The notes beneath the pieces are model-generated. The model was given only the letters and a program-made list of their open reading frames with translations. It made no database searches and was not told the origin of the DNA. From Sphagnum magellanicum (lineage: Eukaryota; Streptophyta; Sphagnopsida; Sphagnales; Sphagnaceae), in contig CM038919.1 in the NCBI GenBank assembly GCA_021904315.1, positions 1,550,001-1,614,000 of the forward strand: a DNA stretch of 64,000 bases, written 5' to 3'. This document shows, one piece after another, positions 56,727 to 64,000 of the stretch (within the stretch, counting starts at the first letter, position 1; every line of letters begins with the position of its first letter). A program made the position numbers and the translations under genes.

Positions 56727-57060
56727 GGGGTGTGTCACACCGTGGCCTTGCCATTTACATTAAAAAATATCTTAAGGGAAAAAAAGAATTATGAAAACTC
56801 AAATATTTCACCATGCAAAAATATACATAATCTTTTAAAAAATCCTCTAAAAGAACGCAAAATCCTTCAACATATTATAACTCTATTAGAACTAATCTCA
56901 AGTTTCAACACGAGTTAGCCAAAATATCATCTTTCAAAAATCCTCGTATAAAATATAGACCTATTATTAATTATTACCTAGTAGGGGCCAAAATCCCTTA
57001 AGCTATTATATACTCTATAATGAATCTAAACACAATATCATTGCCTTGATAGGCAAGGCC
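56727..57060 (+). repeat. Dispersed ~340-bp repeat, family A, copy 2
   Basis: Plus-strand copy running from GGGGTGTGTCACACCG to CTTGATAGGCAAGGCC, colinear with copies at 60604-60950 and (inverted) 34713-35037. About 80-85% identity by eye to copy 3. Confidence 0.92.
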
Positions 57061-57111
57061 AACAAGTTCTTTCTGCATTGGCAATATGAAGTATGATATC
57101 CTTTTTCTAAA

Positions 57112-57133
57112 CCCTTAAACCCTAAACCCTAGG
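57112..57133 (+). repeat. Short interstitial telomere-type repeat
   Basis: CCCTTAAACCCTAAACCCTA holds two to three units of the plant telomere motif (CCCTAAA)n, 50 bp after family A copy 2. Confidence 0.7.
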
Positions 57134-57449
57134 ATTACTTACTCCTAGCTAGGGAGCAAAACCAATTGATCCCCAACACACTATGTGTCCCAAATGGTAG
57201 TTGTTCATTTTCACCATTGAATAATGTGATTGCAATTGCATGTGATGAAACAAGGTCCACTCAAAGATTAAGTAACTACTAGTGCGGCATGTGTGCCATT
57301 GAACGCCTATTCTAATGTACTTTATATTTATATTTATATTTATTAATTTTAATCTTTTGGTTATGTGAAATTCAATTTTGTTGCAAAATTTTTGATGTTT
57401 GATTTATTTATTTATTTTAGTGCCAAAAATTTACCTCCAAAATTCAATA

Positions 57450-57620
57450 GTGATTTTTATTTTCAATTTTGAGTTGTTGCTCAAGTGGCCATCATCCATA
57501 AGAATATACATTTAGCCAAATTTGACAATATTAAAAATGTGAAAGAAACAACTTTTAAGCACACTTCCATTTTTTAGGCAATTGTGGCAACTTTTTGGCA
57601 ACTATTTAATTTTTAAAAAT
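57450..57620 (+). repeat. Dispersed AT-rich repeat, family B, copy 2
   Basis: Relative of 21790-21950; see that entry. A third, inverted relative is at about 63480-63585. Confidence 0.5.
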
Positions 57621-57829
57621 TCATTTCATGGCAGATTTTTCATTTTAAAAAGAGGAAAATTTTGTAGAATTTTCCCTTCTCCAAAATATTTCCCACAAAA
57701 AATTACCAAAAAATTGTCACAAAAAAAAATTGCTTCCCCTAAATGGCAAGTCTTAAAGGATAACAAAATCACCTCAATGAAAACCCTCTACAAGGTACTC
57801 ATTCACCAAGGCCCTTTTTTCGAGCCGTA

Positions 57830-58790
57830 CCTAAAAAAACACAGCCCAAGCGAGCCTAAGATTTGAGATATCTCGACCCCTCAAAGCAAACAAACAAAAC
57901 AAAACAAACAAACAAAAAACCTTTTGTAAATTGTAAGACGGTAGTTGTCGTCGTCTGATGAGTCCAGGGATACCTACTAACCCCCATCCCAAGCACCAGT
58001 TCCGAGGACACTTTCGACACAGAATAATCCCCTTGACATCAGAGACTCCACGGTTGCCCTGCCCGCCGTGGTCATGGCTTTGTCCGTGACAAGCCTGCAG
58101 CATCAGGAAATTATTAGTACGCCGATTGTTTGCACCCGGAATGTAGACAAGAAGCTGTGGCCGGCCTCTTTCAAATTTTTTTAATTTTTTTTTTAATTTT
58201 TTCATCAAATTTTCAGTTTCCTTTGTTGGTCGGAAGTCAGAATCATCTCGTATTGTTAATTTTCGACTAGTAATTAATTGTTGTGCGGCATGGCTTGTTT
58301 TGCCCATACTGATCCTACACCGGACCCACACCGGACACTATCCAAGAAAAAAAAACTGCCGAATTCAGATCGTGTTGAACACCCCATCCATTGACCCAAT
58401 GACAAAAAATGCCTCGGAAATTGGGTCTCAACTTGAAAGAACAACGGAAATGGCGGCGTCTAAACCGGTGGGCCGGCCCGGAATTTTGTCCTTTGAATGA
58501 CCTTCATAGTGTTGAGAAAGGGTGGGGCGGGGGTGCTCTCTCACAGGAGTTGAGTGTGGGCCAAACCCAACCGACATTTCGAGCAAAATTCTGTGGCCGG
58601 TATTCACCAATATGATGGACAACGGGTAATATCTGGTGTTCGGGCAACCGACAATGACAAATCCTTAAGCCTAGGGACTCGTGATGAAGCGAGCGACTCA
58701 TCATCTTCTCCTCCTTGTCATGTGCATGTAATGGCTCGGCCCCTCCCTTATGCCAAGTTCTAACTTTGAACCATTGTTGGCCAGTTATTG
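57830..58790. other. GC-raised region of unknown nature
   Basis: GC content rises and both strands are open over 60-166 codons (minus 58331-57831; plus 58300-58500, 58409-58615 and 58554-58763). No domain is recognisable, and none of the frames shows splice sites joining it to a longer protein. It could be the promoter or first exon of a gene I cannot resolve, or a decayed repeat. Confidence 0.25.
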
Positions 58791-59031
58791 AGAGAACATC
58801 AGGTTATCAACATGGTTATAATAAGGGTGGTATTAATAATTACCTGCCTCACGATTATTGATTTTTTTTTTTTTTAAAAAGATGAGGTCGGGTAAAGAAC
58901 CTCGCTGCTTACCCAGTAAGTAAGTAGCATCCAAAGAACCGGCAAGACCCTTATGGAACAGAACAGGTACCTATCTTGAATTTTCAAATTTTAATCATCT
59001 CCGTAGGCAATTGGAATTTTGGAATGAAATT

Positions 59032-59526
59032 TCAATCCTCAAACCCTGAATTCTAATTTCACTTCAGCAAATTATGAATCCTCAAACCCTAACTAGCAAT
59101 TTCATTCCAATAGGTTATCAGTCCTCAAACCCTGGATAGAAATTTCAATCCAGTAGGTTATCAATCCTCAAACCCTAAATAGAAATTTCATTCCACTAAA
59201 TTATCAATCCTCAAACCCTAAATAGAAATTTCATTCCACTAAATTATCAATCCTCAAACCCTAAATAGAAATTTCATTCCACTAAATTATCAATCCTCAA
59301 ACCCTAAATAGAAATTTCATACCACTAGGTTATCAATCCTCAAACCCTAAATGGAAATTTCTTCCCAACAAATTATCATCCCCAAACCCTAAATAGAAAT
59401 TTCATTCCAAGAAATTATCAATCTTCAAACCCTAAATAGAAATTTCTTCCCAACAAATTATCAATCCTCAAACCCTAAATAGAAATTTCATTCCACTAAA
59501 TTATCAAAATCCTCAAACCCTAAAAT
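59032..59526. repeat. 43-bp tandem array, 12 copies, carrying CAAACCCTAAA
   Basis: The unit contains TCAATCCTCAAACCCTAAAT followed by AGAAATTTCATTCCACTAAA; starts recur every 43 bases from about 59036 to 59511. Eight central and right-hand units contain the telomere-like CAAACCCTAAA; the left units are more diverged. Confidence 0.95.
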
Positions 59527-59748
59527 CTATTTACAATGCCTAGTCTCTCACTGACAGGCAGAGCCAACAAAATGGAAATTATTTGCTGAAAACAAACCCA
59601 TATCTTATTAGAGCACAAACTGGTGGGGAAGTTTAACTACATATGGTATAGTATTCATTGGCCTTACTCCACTTCACTCACTCCCTTGTCAATCATTTTG
59701 GAAGGTAACCTGAACAATAACTTAAGTCCTCTCATTAGTCTATTGGCA

Positions 59749-59776
59749 GTGAGTGAGTGAGTGAGTGAGTGAGTGA
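59749..59776. repeat. (GAGT)n microsatellite
   Basis: About seven GAGT units. Confidence 0.9.
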
Positions 59777-60603
59777 GGAGGTGCCCTGTGTAGGTACTAT
59801 TATTTATTATTAAGCAAATATCATAATGGGGTCTAGTTGATTATGGATGAGGTTTCCCAAATGTGCCAGAAATTATTTCATTAACAGAAAAGAAAACTAG
59901 GCTTGCAAGACTCTCACCCTATACTCTGGTTAAGATGGGACCACATAAAGGTTTGGAAATAGTTAGTTAGTTAGTGGTTCTTGCATCACAAAAGACCTTC
60001 TTCAGCTGTCAAAACTTCTTTAGGGTGGTGGTAGCTTTCAAACAATGGCCTGAGCTCAAATAATCTCTGGCCAAACTTAACCCACTCATGGCAAATAATT
60101 GGTCCAAATAATAAGCTTCAAATCCAACCTTGGGCATGACTTGCCCGATCATGTGTGACCTTATTAGTCTAGCTTTGTTATTTCACCATCCTTTCTTTGC
60201 TTGATTTTGGCTGAAGTTTTTTTGTCAACGATTTTTTTGAGAGTGTGTAATCTTTGAATCCAACAATTGAATTCATAATCTCATTCATAACAGATGAATA
60301 GACTAGATCAAATTTTTAACTAAAGGCTCGAATACAAATAAAAAAATTTAAATGGTTGTAAAATGGGCTTAAGCTCTTAGGAGTTAGGGCTCATTTGCTC
60401 AATTTCACCCCCCAAGGACTCAGAGACCAACCCTAGGGTTTAGGATTTAGTGACAATTTCACCCAATTTTTTCTCCAAATGACCTCACTAGAATTGGGTT
60501 GGCAATATTTATGCATAACATCTAGCATGGCTTAAACCCTATACCCAGAACCCATCAGTGCTCACAATTATGAGCTTCATCTGGATACCATTCCACTGAA
60601 CCA

Positions 60604-60950
60604 AGGGGTGTGTCACACTATGCCCTTGCAATTTACATTAAAAAGTATCTTAAGGCAAAAGAAGAATTATGGAAACTCAAATACCTATTTCACCATGCCA
60701 AAATATACCTAATCTTCAAAAAAAATCCTCTAAAAGAAACTGAAATCCTTCAATATATTATAACTCTATAACAACTTATCTCAAGTTTCAACACAAGCCA
60801 AAATATCATCTTTCAAAAATCCTCATAAAAATATAAATAGACCAATTATTATTATTACCTAGGGGCCAAAATCCCTTAAGCTACCATACACTATAATGAA
60901 TCTAAACACAATAAATATCCTTTGCCTTGCCCAGGTAGTATAGGCAAGGC
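60604..60950 (+). repeat. Dispersed ~340-bp repeat, family A, copy 3
   Basis: Plus-strand copy running from GGGGTGTGTCACACTATG to GTATAGGCAAGGCT; see copies at 34713 and 56727. Confidence 0.92.
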
Positions 60951-61052
60951 TAATAAACATGAAAGATGCTATGATTTCATGCTCCAAAGATGGGGCCTAA
61001 GATGCTGGACATTTAAGTACTCCATGGAAGCTTTAAGCAGTGAACATGTGCA

Positions 61053-61055
<3 letters not shown>

Positions 61056-61084
<29 letters not shown>
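61056..61084. repeat. (CA)n microsatellite
   Basis: About 14 CA units. Confidence 0.95.
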
Positions 61085-61089
<5 letters not shown>

Positions 61090-61310
61090 TGCAAAGGCAG
61101 TTGAAGGGTTTATCACATGTCCTGACAATATACACATTAGTAAGCCAAAAACCTGCTTCAATTGCTTCCATGCTTTCTGCTTCAATAGGGTTCGTGGCTT
61201 TCAGGCCATGCTCATTGATGATTAAAATCATAAGTTTGAGGCTGAAAGAGTCTTCATAGCAACAAAACTCTAGGGTGTAATGCTCATAATGCTCATATAA
61301 CTACACAGAA

Positions 61311-61460
61311 CCGACATTTGGAAGCTGGATGGATGCTCATATACTTCCTCATAAGCATAAGCGACATTTGGAAGCTGGATGCTCTTGTAAATCATAAGAG
61401 ACATTTGGAAGCTGGATGCTCTTGTAAATCATAAGAGACATTTGGAAGCTGGCTGGCAGC
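61311..61460. repeat. 37-bp tandem repeat (4 copies)
   Basis: GACATTTGGAAGCTGG recurs at about 61313, 61363, 61400 and 61437. The last two intervals are exactly 37 bp, with GATGCTCTTGTAAATCATAA between; the first is 50 bp. Confidence 0.92.
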
Positions 61461-61479
61461 CTAACACACACGGATATGC

Positions 61480-63470
61480 AGATTTTTGTCATAAGTTGTT
61501 AATTAGCACGGAACATATTGCAGGTTCCCCCTGGACACTATGAAAAAAGCTGATATGATTGGTATCAAAATTTAAGTTACTGTTCTTTTCATTTGTGCCA
61601 AAAATAACAATAATATTCATATTCATATTAATTAATTAATAAATTATTAATAATAATAAAGTTACTTTATTCTAGAGTAGTGGATGGCCCCAATAAAGCA
61701 AACAACACCATGTAGCCTATCTAGTGTTTTTCTCAAGGATTTTTTTTGTGATGTAGCCAATGTGGCAATCATTTAGCCAAATTTGGCTACATACCAGATT
61801 TGAAAGTTCTGAAAAACAGAGTCCTTTGATATTCTTGGCTACGATACCACCGGAACTACTTAGCAAAAAAATCTGGCAATTTTGATTTTTTTTGTTTGGG
61901 GCAAGTTGTTTTGCCAGTTTTATTTAGTGGTTGGACCTCACTTAATGCTAAAGCCTTCTTGGGACACTCACTAATGAAGCTACAATAAATTAAAAAATTA
62001 ATTTAAATATTTAGAAAATGGGGGAAAACAAAAAAAAACTAGTGGTAATTTCATATTGAATTTCCTTTTTGAGCAAAGATAGATTGGGCAAGCAATCTAC
62101 AAAAGCATCATTCTTCCATAATAATAAGAGAAGATATTCAATATCCTTGTATAATTGTATCTAGTGTAGCTTGTCCATTAGCCCAAGTGTGAAGTGGTTA
62201 CCCAATTAATTTCTCCTTCCAAAACCAGTTTTTGTAATTTAATTAACTTCCTAATAATTTTTAAAAACTCAAAATTCAATATCTCATGTACCTTAGGTCT
62301 AAAAAATTTCAAATCACCTTCATTAAATCCTACTCACTAAGGGCTTTCCAATAATATCAAGAACATTCCCCCCAATTTTATTTTATTTTTTATTTAAATG
62401 AATTTTTAGTGAAAAATTGGTTCAATATTCAATAACTTTTCCACGAAAGGTGAAAACATTATGAAAACCAACTTGGTTCACCTCTACTTATTATTGAGCG
62501 CTTTCCAACAATACCAAGAGCGTGGCAAGAGGTTTTTTAACAATACCAAGAGCATAGCCCAAAAAAAAAAAAGCATTGTGGTTCAAGAGATCTTGACATG
62601 ACAAACAAAACAAGCAAACTATACCTTCCTTCATAGACAGGTTACATTAGTTACAAGACAATAATCCAATAATTCAATAAGTTAGTTAGTATCCAAGATG
62701 CAAAGGAAGATTACACTTGAATCACACAAACTGGAAGTTATAAGAATAAATATTGTTTTGTATGGTTTGCTTGATTTGTTCCAACTTCTGCAAAGAGATC
62801 CATGAAAACCTACCACTTCATTTCAAGCACAAATATCAAAAAGAAATCCACCAATATATCATGGAGAGTAAGATATAAACCAGTCTTGGGAGGGTATTAG
62901 AAATTGCACTAAACACCTCACCAGTCATCAGGATGGGTTTTAGGGTTCATAACCATGATCCTTATATATATATATATATATATAATCTAAATATCAACTT
63001 CATTAATTGTCATATCTCTTGTGGGATGATTTCCATCCATGCGACAGCACAAAAATGAATTAATTTTTTTTAATTTTAAAATTTTAAAAAATCTTTATTT
63101 ATTTTTATTTTTATTTTTATAAAATTGATTATGTCCATTTGTATGTATGCAAGCACCTAGTTGTACATCCATGTCCTCAAAGTTGCTGACAATTATTTTT
63201 TATCTGTATATTATTTTTAATTTGACAAATATTAAGTACAATGCAATTAAATTTTGTACTTTACTTGCAAATAAGGACCAAAAAACCAAAGTAAGCACTT
63301 TGATTTAAAGCCTAACTAGTGATTTTTTTTTGGTGGCAAATTTTTCACCATTTTGCAAAAAGTATTTTGAAAAGCAAACCTTTTGTCAAACATTCCCTGT
63401 TTTTTTTTTTTTTTTTAATTACCTAAAAACTGAAACTTTTGCTTTGAAAATTGCCTCAATTGCCTACAGT
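61480..63470. other. AT-rich intergenic DNA, no gene recognised
   Basis: Contains a (TA)n run at 62962-62984 and two weakly similar segments around 62340 and 62500 (GGGCTTTCCAATAATATCAAG / GCGCTTTCCAACAATACCAAG type). No coding frame is supported. Confidence 0.5.
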
Positions 63471-63844
63471 ATGAAAGGGTGCTTAATATTTTTACTTTCA
63501 TATTTTGAATATTGCCAAATTTGGCTAAATATACTTATATGGATGATTGTCACTTGAGCAACATCACAAAATTGGGAAAAAAAAAAAAAAAAACCAAACA
63601 CTAAACACTAAACCTAACCATTGAGAATTAAAAGACAAGAAATCTCAGCTAAAGTATCAAAATCCATTGAGCAAAAGACATGCTCAAGTAGGGTTTAGAG
63701 AGGACATCAAAAGCAAGAAGGATGGAAATAGGTGTTGATGTGTTACATTAGATAGTGAGAGCTTGATATCATTGTGCTTAATGATCAAGTCTGTCTTCTT
63801 TGCATGGACAAAGAAGGAACCTCAGTAGAGGTCATGGTGCTAGT

Positions 63845-64000
63845 CTCTTGTTGTAACTACATGTGTAGTTGACCAATTTCATGGGTATTTGCTACTGTAT
63901 GATGTTCTTGCCTCAATAATCAAGTTATATGTGCAACTTACTAAGAATATATTAGAGTTGTGGGCAAAGCTCGATGTTGTCAAGGACATGGATATGTGCA
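63845..64000 (+). repeat. Dispersed repeat, family C, copy 2 (cut by window end)
   Basis: Inverted relative of 22037-22190. In this copy one plus-strand frame is open from about 63857 to the end of the window (reading FHGYLLLYDVLASIIKLYV), whereas copy 1 has a stop at the same place. The family may therefore derive from coding sequence, but no protein family is recognised. Confidence 0.85.

Noticed and set aside
57950..58025. Hammerhead-ribozyme-like CTGATGAGTCC ... GGAC
   Set aside because: The conserved GAAAC after the second strand of stem II is absent (ACTTTC instead), and no proper stem III or cleavage triplet arrangement was found.

Overview
This is nuclear DNA of a land plant. The evidence is a plastid-type beta-amylase with plant splice sites, a two-exon eL19 ribosomal protein gene with a telo-box, a plant secreted LRR protein, a Ty3/gypsy LTR retrotransposon with an initiator-Met-tRNA primer site, and telomere-type CCCTAAA motifs. 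Gene density is low (three confident genes in 64 kb) and the intergenic DNA is AT-rich and full of repeats, which suggests a large-genome plant. I cannot name the species.

Layout. 1-4.5 kb: no confident gene, but there are cryptic minus-strand exons and a plausible two-exon minus-strand gene for a small membrane protein (4454-3870). 4.57-7.18 kb: a large minisatellite built on a GGATGGAAAGGGAGAGCCAGTCC core, with 53-bp units at one end and 35-bp units at the other; it has no stop codons over long stretches in several frames. 9.42-17.34 kb: a complete but decayed Ty3/gypsy element on the minus strand, with 851/847-bp LTRs. It was inserted into one copy of a short repeat whose intact sister copy lies at 18.0 kb and shows the empty site. 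17.41-17.94 kb: a 75-bp minisatellite lying between those two repeat copies. 18.5-20.6 kb: minus-strand exons with matching intron phases that encode a coiled-coil protein of unknown family, with one in-frame stop. 21.3-35 kb: AT-rich and without recognisable genes, but with old duplications, a perfect 24-bp-arm hairpin, and members of dispersed repeat families found again at 56-64 kb.

35-50 kb is the genic part. It holds the beta-amylase gene (38063-40360, +), with a TATA box, a duplicated GC-rich promoter block and upstream ORFs; a foldback transposon (41.95-42.43 kb); the eL19 gene (43089-43966, +); and an LRR-protein gene (49887-47503, -) whose intron carries tandem repeats and a fragment of the foldback family. 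50-64 kb: promoter and leader of the LRR gene, a Tourist-like MITE, a 12-copy 43-bp array carrying CAAACCCTAAA in most units, smaller arrays, microsatellites, and further copies of the dispersed families.

The genes do not form a functional cluster. Beta-amylase acts in plastid starch breakdown, eL19 in cytosolic ribosomes, and the LRR protein probably outside the cell. The most unusual items are the multi-frame-open minisatellite, the extra open frame upstream of gag, the paralogous empty site, the unrecognised coiled-coil gene and the start-stop upstream ORF in the beta-amylase leader. No computation was run; all alignments, copy counts and splice models are by eye.
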